A DNA stretch of 33,011 bases from an uncultured Bacteroidia bacterium (GTDB lineage Bacteria > Bacteroidota > Bacteroidia > Bacteroidales > UBA932). The stretch's first letter is position 1. Each line of letters starts with the position of its first letter. The notes beneath the pieces were generated by a model. That model did no database searches, was not told the DNA's origin, and saw nothing but the letters and a program-made list of their open reading frames with translations. Where the stretch lies: NCBI GenBank assembly GCA_902774145.1, contig CACYHC010000020.1, forward strand, positions 1 through 33,011, written 5' to 3'. The position numbers and the translations under genes were made by a program. Of the stretch, positions 15,847 to 24,738 are shown in pieces.

Positions 15847-18071
15847 AATGGCTCGCCGCCTGCGTCCTGACGGCCGCGTGCAGCGTGCTTCCCGCCCCCC
15901 GGGAAGCGGGGAGCGTCATCCTCGCCGGAATGGAGGAAAATTCGCGCGCGCTGTTCGGGGAAAAGGGCGAATGGGGCTGGGAAACGCTTTTTTCGGCGGA
16001 CGAGGTGCTTTGCGCCGGCGGCCTGAACTCCGTTTCCGTCAGCCTTTCCGACGGCGGGAAACGGGCGGCCTTCACTTTTGACGGCATCGTCGGGCAGCCG
16101 TTTTACGGCCTGCTGAATCCCGGGATCGTCCGTTCCGTGGAGGGCAGCCGCTTTTTCCTGACACTCCCCGGGGTGCAGAACTTCACGGAAGGGTCCTTTG
16201 ACCGCCGGGGCACCGTCATTTACGGTCAAGGAAATGCCAACGAACTGCCGCTGCATCACGCCTGCGCCTTCCTGCGCCTCACCCCCACCGGCGACGGTGC
16301 CCCCATCAAAGAAGTGATTGTCAGCGCGGAAGACGGCGCTTTTCTCTGCGGAGACCTCTGCCTCAACGCGCAGGACGGCAGCTTTTCCGGGACGGGCGCG
16401 CGGGAACTGGTCCTGGACTGCGCGGGTGGTGTGGAAAGGGGAACGCCGCTGACGCTCGCGCTGCCCGCCGGCCGCTACACCGGCCTGTGCATCCGCCTGA
16501 CGGACACGGAAAATCACTATATGGAGCTCCGGAAGGCCGATTTTACCGCCGAAGCGGGGAAGATGTACGCCAAAAGTTTCGAATTTACCGTACAGGGCAC
16601 CGTCGTGGACGCCTCTGCGGGCACGGCCTGGTACAACGCCGCCAACTTCGAAGACCGCAGTCTCTCCTTCCAGAGCCAGACGCTCTCGCCCGTCTTGTCG
16701 GACAATCCGCGAAAAGACCGCATCAACACTTCCGAACGCTGCCTCTGCGTCACGACCGCCGGCGGCAAAACGGACAATGTGTACGCAAATTTTGCCCGCG
16801 CCCTGGATTTTACGGCGAACGAAGCCGTGCTCCGTATCAAGGTCCTCTCGCCGCGCAAGGGAGCGACGCTGCGCCTGAGCATCAAGCGCAAGCAGTCCGG
16901 GCAGAGCGCCGAATGTCCCACCCTGAACCTGGACCGCAGTATGCAGACGGAGGGCGCGTGGGAGGTCCTGACCTTCGATTTCCGCGACTTTGCCCCCGGC
17001 AGCAACCTCTACGAACGCATCGTGCTCTATCCGGATTATCAGGGCGGCCACGGCGGCGAGGACTGGTATTTCGACGACATCGAAGTCCCCGACGACGACC
17101 TTTCCGCCCTCGACCTCTTCCGGCGCGTTTCCGACCAACCTTTCCTGAGCGCCGATGCCTCCTCCCCAGCGTGGCGCCGGAACAGCATCACCGCCGGACG
17201 CATCGTGCGGCCGGAGCAGTCGCCGGACGGAAGGTGGTACTGGTATGTCCGGGGCAGCAGCAGCGCGCACCAGACCATCGGCCTGTTCACACAGGAGGCC
17301 GCGGATTTCAACCCCCTCGGTCCCTGGGACGAATACCCCGGCAACCCCGTCGTCAATGTGGGCACGGGGGACGCCTTCGACGCCTGGCGGATCCTGGGCG
17401 TCTGTCCCGTGCCGATGCCCGACCACAGCCTCTACCTTTATTACAAGGCGCGCCCCTACAACCAGGGCAGCACCTTCGGCACCGGGCTCGCGCAATCGAC
17501 CGACGGGGTACATTTCACCAAGCTGGTCAGCGCGTCGATTTGCCCGCGCAACCCTTCGGACGTCCTCTATCACGCCGACAAGTTCCTGTACTACAGCGGC
17601 ATACGGCTCTACACGCTGGACGACCCCGCGCAAGTGCCGGAGACGCTTTTCGAGACCATTCTCTCAACCGGCGACGGCCCCGCGCACTTCGACCGCATCT
17701 GCCTGCAGGGCGACCGCATCTTCCGCCTGGAGGGCGTGGACAAATGGTTTATGGCCTACTATGGGGACGCTTCGCACACGGACTTCCCGCACCGCTTCCA
17801 TGTCGCCCTCTCGGACGACCTGGTGCACTGGGCCAAGGTGGACAATCCGCAGCCGCTTTTCACGCGCGGGACACGCGGCCGCTGGGACCAGGGCGGCATC
17901 TGGGCCCCGGAAATCATTGAATACCAGGGAAAACTCTATATGTACTACGAGGGCTGGGGCCGCGAGGGCTATGTCCCGGACCGCGACGAGGAGTATTTCA
18001 CCCCCGCCTGCTCGCAGACCGGCGTGGCCGTCTGTGACAAACAGGCTTTTCTGAACTGGTGCGGTCTCTAA
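15828..18071 (+). CDS. lipoprotein: fimbrillin-like module fused to propeller glycosidase-like domain
   Basis: 747 aa. Lipobox LTAAC places the lipidated residue at Cys18, so this paralogue is membrane-anchored. Residues ~25-260 are absent from the preceding paralogue and read like a fimbrillin/Mfa-like two-domain fold: a segment with LPGVQNFTEGSFD, then ACAFLRLTP, then LPAGRYTGLCIRLTD. Residues ~270-425 repeat the carbohydrate-binding-like module (DWYFDDIEVPDDD), and ~430-747 repeat the propeller with the same blade motifs (YYKARPYNQG, ALSDDLVHW, GGIWAPEIIEY). The start overlaps the previous gene by 19 bases, implying coupled translation. It is the last gene of the cluster; a terminator follows at 18095. 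The N-terminal assignment is by pattern only. Confidence 0.72.
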   Translation: MVRTAVKWLAACVLTAACSVLPAPREAGSVILAGMEENSRALFGEKGEWGWETLFSADEVLCAGGLNSVSVSLSDGGKRAAFTFDGIVGQPFYGLLNPGIVRSVEGSRFFLTLPGVQNFTEGSFDRRGTVIYGQGNANELPLHHACAFLRLTPTGDGAPIKEVIVSAEDGAFLCGDLCLNAQDGSFSGTGARELVLDCAGGVERGTPLTLALPAGRYTGLCIRLTDTENHYMELRKADFTAEAGKMYAKSFEFTVQGTVVDASAGTAWYNAANFEDRSLSFQSQTLSPVLSDNPRKDRINTSERCLCVTTAGGKTDNVYANFARALDFTANEAVLRIKVLSPRKGATLRLSIKRKQSGQSAECPTLNLDRSMQTEGAWEVLTFDFRDFAPGSNLYERIVLYPDYQGGHGGEDWYFDDIEVPDDDLSALDLFRRVSDQPFLSADASSPAWRRNSITAGRIVRPEQSPDGRWYWYVRGSSSAHQTIGLFTQEAADFNPLGPWDEYPGNPVVNVGTGDAFDAWRILGVCPVPMPDHSLYLYYKARPYNQGSTFGTGLAQSTDGVHFTKLVSASICPRNPSDVLYHADKFLYYSGIRLYTLDDPAQVPETLFETILSTGDGPAHFDRICLQGDRIFRLEGVDKWFMAYYGDASHTDFPHRFHVALSDDLVHWAKVDNPQPLFTRGTRGRWDQGGIWAPEIIEYQGKLYMYYEGWGREGYVPDRDEEYFTPACSQTGVAVCDKQAFLNWCGL

Positions 18072-18094
18072 GCGCATCATAATTTATTGTGATA

Positions 18095-18129
18095 AAGGAG
18101 GTATTTTTGCAAAATCCTCCTTATTTTTG
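18095..18129 (+). terminator. intrinsic terminator overlapping a possible promoter
   Basis: AAGGAGG (18095-18101) pairs with CCTCCTT (18116-18122), and the loop is itself nearly palindromic (ATTTTGCAAAAT), so the hairpin can extend. A T-rich tract TTATTTTTG follows at 18121-18129. This is a convincing rho-independent terminator for the propeller cluster, located 24 bases after its stop codon. Confidence 0.7.
18102..18129 (+). promoter_or_regulatory. two candidate -7 boxes for the FISUMP/TonB receptor operon
   Basis: TATTTTTG matches TAnnTTTG at 18102-18109 (inside the terminator loop) and again at 18122-18129 (in the terminator T tract). The first would give a leader of ~20 nt before the ATG at 18138, the second an almost leaderless mRNA. 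No good -33 element is seen for either at the expected spacing. Confidence 0.35.
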
Positions 18130-18137
18130 TCCCTGTT

Positions 18138-19187
18138 ATGAAAAAGTTGTTCTTTATCGCCGTGGCGGCGCTGACATTCGCGCTGACCGGCTGTGAAAAA
18201 AATCCTACCATCAGCATTGATGAAAGCCAGTTCCTCGTCCCGGCTGCCGGGGGAGAGTACCTTGTCAACCTGACCTGCAACACCACCTGGACCGCGGAAA
18301 TTTCCGTCGCCAGCACCGCACAGGTCACCGTCGAACCCGAATTCGGCAGCGGCAACGCGCAGGTCAAACTCACCGTGGCGGAAAACCTCAGTGAGAACCC
18401 CCTCGCCGCAGTCGTCCGCTTCTCCGCCGGCGTCGCGCCGAACGCGGTCTTCGCGGAAGTTTCCCTCAACCAGGCGGGCCTGACGAGCGTCTCCTGGGGC
18501 GGTGTGGACTACAAGGTCAAGAAACTCGCCGACGGCAACATCTGGTTTGTCGAGAACCTGCGCTATGTTCCGGAGGGGAAGGAAGTGTCCACTGATCCCA
18601 ATGCCCTAGAAAACGGAGTCTGGTATCCTGTGGATTACGCAACTAAGACCCTCACTGACAACGCTGACACCGTAGCCAAGAAGGGCTTCCTCTACAGCGC
18701 GGAGGCTGCACTCGGCGTAGCTCCCGGTACCGTGAACAACAACAACTTCACCACTTTCGAGGGTGCCAGAGGCATCTGCCCCGAGGGCTGGCATATCCCC
18801 ACGCTGGATGAAATCGCCCACCTCGTAGGAAGGGTAGCCGTCTCGAAATATGATCTCAAACAGACCCCCGGCCCTGTCGCCGAGGCACCTTACTGGGATA
18901 AAGAAAAGGCCGCCAGCCAGACTACGCTGGCCAATGCTGACGGCTTCAACCTGGACAACAAGAACGGCCACGTGAGTTTCAATAACAGCACCAAGAAGGT
19001 TCTTGTACAGAATACGTTCAGTTACTACCTCACCTCCACGGCAGTTCCGAAGAGCGCTGATCCCAGCGTATTCAACGACCAGTTCTACGCCATTATGCCC
19101 ATGGCCACGGGGACTTGCAACGGTGCCGCATTCAATCACAAGGGCGGTGCTGCGGTCCGCTGCGTCAAAACCAAACTCCTCAAATAA
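18138..19187 (+). CDS. BACON / FISUMP-domain surface lipoprotein
   Basis: 349 aa. Signal peptide with lipobox LTGC (Cys19). Residues ~24-115 form a BACON-like Ig domain (TTWTAEISV... LNQAG). Residues ~120-349 match the Fibrobacter succinogenes major paralogous (FISUMP) domain: IWFVENLRY, WYPVDY, GICPEGWHIPTLDE and the terminal AAVRCVK. FISUMP proteins are secreted or surface-exposed, often associated with adhesion or ligand binding, without known enzymatic activity. Here it is the first gene of a five-gene operon; the TonB receptor begins 17 bases downstream. By position it may serve as a surface binding protein for the receptor's ligand, though that is inference. Confidence 0.88.
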   Translation: MKKLFFIAVAALTFALTGCEKNPTISIDESQFLVPAAGGEYLVNLTCNTTWTAEISVASTAQVTVEPEFGSGNAQVKLTVAENLSENPLAAVVRFSAGVAPNAVFAEVSLNQAGLTSVSWGGVDYKVKKLADGNIWFVENLRYVPEGKEVSTDPNALENGVWYPVDYATKTLTDNADTVAKKGFLYSAEAALGVAPGTVNNNNFTTFEGARGICPEGWHIPTLDEIAHLVGRVAVSKYDLKQTPGPVAEAPYWDKEKAASQTTLANADGFNLDNKNGHVSFNNSTKKVLVQNTFSYYLTSTAVPKSADPSVFNDQFYAIMPMATGTCNGAAFNHKGGAAVRCVKTKLLK

Positions 19188-19204
19188 AAACGACCCTGCA
19201 AAAA

Positions 19205-22078
19205 ATGTTGCTGCTTGTCGCACTGTTTGCGGCAGGCAGCAGCCTTTTTGCCGCCGCTCCCCCGACCTTCTCCATCCGGGGAAAGGTCCTGGAAAAGGAA
19301 AGCGGCGCCCCGGTGCCGATGGCCTATGTCCTGCTGAAGGAAAACGGCAGGTGGGCCGCATCGGCGCAGGACGGCAGTTTTGAAATCTCCGGCCTCCCCG
19401 CGGGCACCTACAACCTGGAGGTGGACCTGCTGGGCTACGAGACCCTGAAAAAAACCATCCAACTGAACGGCGACATCGCCGGCCTGAAACTGCCCATCGC
19501 CGTCTCCAGCCTCACGCTGGACGAAGTGGTGGTAACCGCGCGGGAAGGCGGGGAACTCACTTCCGCCTCCAAAATCTCCTCTCAGGCCATCGAACACATC
19601 CAGCCCTCCAGCCTCAAGGACGTGATGCAACTGCTGCCCGGCGGAATGGGCGGCAACCCCTCGCTCACCGGCGTCAACAGCCTCTCGATCCGCGACATCG
19701 GCAATACGGCGGCGAACATCGCCGGAACGGCGCTGATCCTGGACGGGGCGAACGTTTCCAACGACGCCAACCTCCAGATGCTTTCCTCCGGGACGGTGAT
19801 GAACGAAGGGGAAGCCAATACCGCCGCCACGGCGGGCCTGGGCGTGGACGTGCGCCAGATATCGACAGACAACATCGAATCCGTGGAGGTCATCCGCGGC
19901 ATCCCGTCGGCGGTGTACGGAGACATGACCTCCGGTGCAGTGGTGGTCAAAACCCGCGCAGGCGCATCGCCGCTTACCGTGCGCCTCAAGACGGACCCGC
20001 AACTCAAGCAGATTGCCGCCGGAAAGGGCTTTGCCCTCGGCGAAAAGAAAGGGGCCCTCAACTTCGATTTGGACTATGCCCACGCCGCCGGCGACGTGCG
20101 CACCCTCGCCTCCGCCTACCAGCGCCTGAATTTCCAGGCCGGCTGGGCGGGGAAATTCGCCGGCAAATTCACGCTCAACGCGCGGCTGCGGGCCCATTTT
20201 TCCGACGCGCAGGACCGCTCGGACCCGGACCTGGTGCTGGACGAACTGAGCGCCGAACGGGACCTGGGACTGCGTCTCAACCTCAGCGGCAAATGGACGC
20301 TGGGCAAGCCCTGGCTCACGGATATCGAGTATCTTGTCGGGGCCGGAGTCTCCTCACAACATTCAAGGCGCCGCAAATACCAGGGCTCGGCGGGCTACAC
20401 GCCGCTCACCACAGCAATGGAAGCCGGAGAGTTCCAGGGCGCGTTCACGCAACCCCAGTACTACTCCGATGTCACGGTGGACGGCCTGCCCATTGAATCC
20501 CAGGCCAAAATTACCGCGCGGCAGCTGGGGCATTACGGCCCCGTTGCGCACAAAGCGACCCTGGGCGGCGAGTGGTCGATGCTGGGCAACCGCGGCGCAG
20601 GCAAGCGCTTCGACCCGCTGCTGCCCCCCTCGCCGGGCTCGGCATCGGCGTACCGGGAGCGCAGTTTTTCCGACATTCCGCTCCTGCACCGGATGACGGT
20701 GTTTGCGGAAGAAAAACTGGAATACCGCTTCTGGCAGTCGAGCATCGAGTTGCAGGCGGGACTGCGTTTCAGCGGCATCGCGGCGGCGGGCATCGACACC
20801 CGGAATTTCCTGGCGCTCGAACCGCGGACCAACCTGCGTTACAACATTATCCGCAAGAATACCGGCTGGCGGGAACTGAGCCTGCGGGGCGGCTGGGGCA
20901 TCACTTGCAAGATGCCCTCGATGCTCTACCTTTACCCCGAACCCGCCTGGAAGGATATGGTCTCCTATTCCTACAACGACTTCGACCGCAACGGCTACGG
21001 TCTGTCGGTGCTGACCACGGCCCGGCAGGAGACCGCCAATCCCGCCCTGCGGCTTCAGCAATCCGTCAACTGGGAGGCCGGTATCGAGTTCGACCAGGGG
21101 CAGATGAGCGGCTCGCTGGTCTATTACGACGAAAACATGACCGGCGGCTACGGTTTCGCCACCCAGTATGCGCCGATGGTCTATACGCGCCACGGCTACA
21201 CCTGGGAGAACGGGGCACCCTCGCAGCAGGTGCTGCCTTCCGGCAAAAAACCCGTCTATCAGAACGGACAGGTCCTCAACGGCGGCGAGGCGCTGCCCGC
21301 CATCAGCGACACCACCTTCATCGCCTACAGCGTGCCCTGCAACAGCATCGAGCTCCACAAACGCGGGGTGGAGCTGACGCTCGAATTCCCCACCATCAAG
21401 CCCATTCACACCACGATTTCCCTGAGCGGCGCCTGGCAGTGGATGGACACCCGCAGCACCGCGCTCCAGGGCCGGCTCTACGGCTCCAGCCAGGGCGGAC
21501 GCAGCTATCCCTACATCGGCATCTACGCGGGCGGCACCGGCACCTCGAACGCCAGCGTCCGCGAACGCATCAACGCCAACCTGCGCATCGTCACCCATAT
21601 CCCGTCGATCGCGATGGTGGTCACGCTCACCGCGCAGATGGTCTTTATGGACCGGTCCACGGTCTCATCCCTGTACGAAGGCCGTTCCCTTCCTTATTAT
21701 TACACCGATGCGGGCAACCGCATTTCCGGAGCCGCCGCCCTCGCGGACACGGAGCACGCCAAGCTGATCAACCCCGTCTCCATTATGGACCGCACGGGCA
21801 CGGTGACGCCCTTTACCCGGGAAATGGAGCGTGACCCGCGATACCGGGACCTGATCCTGAGCACCAACACCGCCACCTATTACCTTACGCAGGGCTATCC
21901 CCCCTACGGGACGCTGAACCTGCGCCTCACCAAGGAGATGAAATGGGCCACCGTGTCCTTCTACGCCAACAACTTCCTGAACCTGAAGGGCCGCGTGAAG
22001 AATTCGGTGACCGGATATCCCGCCGACAAAAACCCGCCCATCTACTTTGGGGCCGAAGTCAAATTCACCATCCGATGA
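19205..22078 (+). CDS. TonB-dependent outer-membrane receptor
   Basis: 957 aa from the ATG at 19205 (MLLLVALFAAGSSLFAA signal peptide); upstream in-frame codons overlap the previous gene. A carboxypeptidase-regulatory-like domain spans ~22-100 (FSIRGKVLEKESGAPV, LPAGTYNLEVDLLGYE). The segment LTLDEVVVTAR (~103-112) is a probable TonB-box equivalent. The plug (~115-255) contains SVEVIRGIPSAVYGDMTSGAV, broken here as VEVIRG and VYGDMTSGAV. The rest is a 22-strand-type barrel with an NNFLN motif and C-terminal strand. It is shorter than SusC proteins and has no SusD partner. The stop overlaps the start of the DUF4876 gene (ATGA). Ligand unknown; the operon ends with a peptidase, which hints at peptides. 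Confidence 0.92.
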   Translation: MLLLVALFAAGSSLFAAAPPTFSIRGKVLEKESGAPVPMAYVLLKENGRWAASAQDGSFEISGLPAGTYNLEVDLLGYETLKKTIQLNGDIAGLKLPIAVSSLTLDEVVVTAREGGELTSASKISSQAIEHIQPSSLKDVMQLLPGGMGGNPSLTGVNSLSIRDIGNTAANIAGTALILDGANVSNDANLQMLSSGTVMNEGEANTAATAGLGVDVRQISTDNIESVEVIRGIPSAVYGDMTSGAVVVKTRAGASPLTVRLKTDPQLKQIAAGKGFALGEKKGALNFDLDYAHAAGDVRTLASAYQRLNFQAGWAGKFAGKFTLNARLRAHFSDAQDRSDPDLVLDELSAERDLGLRLNLSGKWTLGKPWLTDIEYLVGAGVSSQHSRRRKYQGSAGYTPLTTAMEAGEFQGAFTQPQYYSDVTVDGLPIESQAKITARQLGHYGPVAHKATLGGEWSMLGNRGAGKRFDPLLPPSPGSASAYRERSFSDIPLLHRMTVFAEEKLEYRFWQSSIELQAGLRFSGIAAAGIDTRNFLALEPRTNLRYNIIRKNTGWRELSLRGGWGITCKMPSMLYLYPEPAWKDMVSYSYNDFDRNGYGLSVLTTARQETANPALRLQQSVNWEAGIEFDQGQMSGSLVYYDENMTGGYGFATQYAPMVYTRHGYTWENGAPSQQVLPSGKKPVYQNGQVLNGGEALPAISDTTFIAYSVPCNSIELHKRGVELTLEFPTIKPIHTTISLSGAWQWMDTRSTALQGRLYGSSQGGRSYPYIGIYAGGTGTSNASVRERINANLRIVTHIPSIAMVVTLTAQMVFMDRSTVSSLYEGRSLPYYYTDAGNRISGAAALADTEHAKLINPVSIMDRTGTVTPFTREMERDPRYRDLILSTNTATYYLTQGYPPYGTLNLRLTKEMKWATVSFYANNFLNLKGRVKNSVTGYPADKNPPIYFGAEVKFTIR

Positions 22079-23301
22079 AACGCGCGCTCCTGCATATTGT
22101 CTTGCTTGCAGCGGCCCTGGTCTGTGCGGCCGGCTGCCTGCAGAGCACGCTCTCCGACAAAACGGAAGCGCACGGGGCGGCGGCGCTCAGCGTGCAGCTC
22201 CTGCTGGAAGCGGGCGGCGAAATCGACCTTACTGCCGTGCGCGTGACGGTCCAGAACAAGGAAATGCCCTTCTCCTACACGGTCCATCCTGATGCGGAAG
22301 GCCGCGCGGCCCTGGAACTTCAGCCGGGCCGGTACGGGATTACCGCATCGGCGTACTTCCCCGATACGCACATTTCCGCGAACGGCGGCGTCGCGGATTT
22401 CCTGCTGGCGCGCGAGGGCATCGTGGACGAAGCGGGACATTTTATTCCCGCACAACTGGACATTCCCCTCAACATTACCGTCCCCGGGGAACTGGTCTTC
22501 CGTGAAATTTACTACCACGGCTGCTCGACGCTCGAAGGCGCGGCCTACACCAAGGACCGCTACCTGGAAATCTACAACAATACCGGCGCAAAGGGCAAGA
22601 CGATGTACCTGGATTCCCTCTGCATCGCCACGCTTTATCCGGCCAATTCCACCACCGGCAGCAATGCCTGGGCGGGCCGGGACACCATTCCCGTCTTCCA
22701 GATAATCTGGGTCTTCCCCGGCGACGGACAGACCTACCCGCTCGCCCCCGGGGAAAGCGTCGTCGTCGCCACCCACGCCGCCGTGGACCACCGCGGCCGC
22801 TGCACCTCCGGCCTGCAGCTGGAGCGTGCGCATTTCGGCTGCTATGACGCCACCCTTCCGGGCCACGAAATCGCCGCAGGGGTAACGCCGATGACGATGT
22901 ATATGACCGGCCAGGGCACCGCCTGGGCCCTTTCCATCCACTCCCCTTCCGTGGTGCTGTTCAAGCCCGAAGGCGGCTTCCGGCACTATATGGACAACGC
23001 CGCGCTCTGGGAGCGTTATGCCCCCGGCGAGACCTCCGGCACCCGCTACCGGCACATCGCCGCTGCCTGGATCCTGGACGGCGTGGACTGCTCCGACAGC
23101 CCCGCGCAGTCCGTCAAGCGCCTGCCCGTGAAGGTGGACGCCTCGTCGGCCATCATGACATCGGCGCACTATTCGGGCAAATGTATTACGCGGCGGCTCG
23201 AAAGCGTTGAAAACGGCATTGCCTTTTACCGCGATACGAACAATTCCGCCGAGGATTTCCTCACGGACCAAATCCCCGCCCCCAGGCTCAAGGAAGAATG
23301 A
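22075..23301 (+). CDS. DUF4876-type lipoprotein
   Basis: 408 aa. Signal peptide with lipobox AAGC, lipidated at Cys21. An N-terminal prealbumin-like beta-domain (~35-140: VRVTVQNKEMPF, LQPGRYGITASAYF) is followed by the DUF4876 region (~140-405) with VFREIYYHGC, YLEIYNNT, DSLCIATLYP, PGESVVVATHAA and AWILDGVDC. The second part resembles lamin-tail-like beta folds with a conserved late VKRLP segment. The function of DUF4876 is not established. In this operon it sits between a TonB receptor and an outer-membrane barrel, overlapping each neighbour by 4 bases, so the three are likely a fixed outer-membrane unit. Confidence 0.85.
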   Translation: MKRALLHIVLLAAALVCAAGCLQSTLSDKTEAHGAAALSVQLLLEAGGEIDLTAVRVTVQNKEMPFSYTVHPDAEGRAALELQPGRYGITASAYFPDTHISANGGVADFLLAREGIVDEAGHFIPAQLDIPLNITVPGELVFREIYYHGCSTLEGAAYTKDRYLEIYNNTGAKGKTMYLDSLCIATLYPANSTTGSNAWAGRDTIPVFQIIWVFPGDGQTYPLAPGESVVVATHAAVDHRGRCTSGLQLERAHFGCYDATLPGHEIAAGVTPMTMYMTGQGTAWALSIHSPSVVLFKPEGGFRHYMDNAALWERYAPGETSGTRYRHIAAAWILDGVDCSDSPAQSVKRLPVKVDASSAIMTSAHYSGKCITRRLESVENGIAFYRDTNNSAEDFLTDQIPAPRLKEE

Positions 23302-24737
23302 ACGCACTGCTGAGCATATTCGTGGCGCTGACCAGCCTGTTCCCACTCTACCGGGGACCGGAATACGCGCGCGTCAAGGCGGAATGCAACGTGGAGGGTG
23401 GCGGCTACCGGAACATTTACGACCCGCTCTTCTCCGTCCGCGGCCTGCTGGGCGCCGAGGCGGTCACCGTCAAGAAGGGCCTGATGCTGCACGGACATTT
23501 CGAATACGGCTACGACTATGGCACGCAGTCCCGCTGGCGGGGCTGGATCGACCCGTACGAGACGCCGTTCATGCTCTGCGACTCCATTCCCGGCAATGTG
23601 ACGCAGGAGACCTACAGCCTGGGCGGAAGCCTCGCCTACCCGCTGGGCAACTGGCGCATCGGCATCGACGCACAGTACCGCGCGGGCATTTTCGCGAAGC
23701 ACAAGGACCTGCGCAACAAAAATACGCGGATGGACGTCAGTATCGCGCCCGGCGTGTCGTATATCGGAGAGCATTTCCGGGCGGGGCTCTCCGCGGGCTG
23801 GCTGCGCAACACCGAGCAGGTGGAATATATGCAGGTGGACGCCACCAGCGAGAAATACCTCTTCCGCATCTACGGCCTCTGGCTCTATTCGTCGGCCGGT
23901 TTTTCCAGCGCCGAGAACCGCCGCTATAAGGAAAACAACGGCTTCTGCGGCGACCTCTCCCTCGAATGGGAAAAGAACCGCCTGCTGCTCCGGAACGACT
24001 TCCACGCCCGCTACAGCTATGGTTCGCAGGAAGAAACCGGCTACAACAATCTCCACTACGGCGATACGCGGGCCCTTCGCTACAGCGACGAGTTCCTGCT
24101 CCGCTCCGGCGGCCACAGCCTGCGCGTAGACTGGACGCTGGAACAGATCCAGGGCCTGCGGAGCCTGCAGCGGCAGGAACTCGACCCCGCTTCTTCCATT
24201 CGGCGCTATTTCACCTATTCGGGCCTGAGCGAATGTTATTGGTCAGAGCATATGCAGTTGGGGGCGCGCTATGGCTTCGACGGGAAAAAATGGTCCGGCA
24301 GCGCGGGCCTGCAATGGCGTACCCTGCTGCGGCGTTACCGGGAATTCCCCCTGCTGTTCACCCAGCATTTCCGTACGCTGGAGCCGCTGCTGACGCTGGA
24401 GCGGCGCTTTGACGCCGGTGCGTGCGGAGCTTTCTCGCTGGGGCTGGAAGGACGCTACCGCCATCCCGTCGACGGAGCGGCGAACGAAATCAGCGTCATC
24501 GCCCCCGTGGAAACCTCGGCGGAAGGCGGGCAGCTGCTGGAACCGCTGCAGGAAGAATTCGCGTACCTGACGGCGCCGGTCGCGGGCGCATCGCTGCAAG
24601 TGAAATGGTCGTTGCCGCTCGGCGGAAGACGGGGCATTGCCGTCCTCGCCGGATTTTCGCATTCCTCGGCCTTCGGCGACCTTTTGAAAGACAAATACCG
24701 CACCGGAGGCTCCCTCTCGGTGATTTATTCCTTCTGA
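23298..24737 (+). CDS. DUF6850-type outer-membrane beta-barrel protein
   Basis: 479 aa with a short hydrophobic N terminus (MNALLSIFVALTSLF) as probable signal peptide. The remainder consists of alternating aromatic beta-strands typical of an outer-membrane barrel (e.g. GHFEYGYDYG, LGGSLAYPLGNWRIG, LQWRTLLRRYREF) and ends in LSVIYSF, a terminal strand with C-terminal Phe. The overall layout fits DUF6850, which is found next to DUF4876 lipoproteins and TonB receptors. The start overlaps the previous gene by 4 bases, and the next gene begins 1 base after its stop codon. Role unknown; a channel or receptor accessory is plausible. Confidence 0.82.
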   Translation: MNALLSIFVALTSLFPLYRGPEYARVKAECNVEGGGYRNIYDPLFSVRGLLGAEAVTVKKGLMLHGHFEYGYDYGTQSRWRGWIDPYETPFMLCDSIPGNVTQETYSLGGSLAYPLGNWRIGIDAQYRAGIFAKHKDLRNKNTRMDVSIAPGVSYIGEHFRAGLSAGWLRNTEQVEYMQVDATSEKYLFRIYGLWLYSSAGFSSAENRRYKENNGFCGDLSLEWEKNRLLLRNDFHARYSYGSQEETGYNNLHYGDTRALRYSDEFLLRSGGHSLRVDWTLEQIQGLRSLQRQELDPASSIRRYFTYSGLSECYWSEHMQLGARYGFDGKKWSGSAGLQWRTLLRRYREFPLLFTQHFRTLEPLLTLERRFDAGACGAFSLGLEGRYRHPVDGAANEISVIAPVETSAEGGQLLEPLQEEFAYLTAPVAGASLQVKWSLPLGGRRGIAVLAGFSHSSAFGDLLKDKYRTGGSLSVIYSF

Positions 24738-24738
24738 A

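Noticed and set aside
12281-18071. Recent horizontal transfer of the DUF6259/propeller cluster
   Set aside because: Base composition and codon choice look the same as the flanking housekeeping genes and there is no mobile-element gene or flanking repeat.
18138-24737. A classical Sus-type polysaccharide utilisation locus
   Set aside because: There is no SusD-like protein, no hybrid two-component or anti-sigma regulator, and the receptor is shorter than SusC; the linked enzyme is a peptidase.
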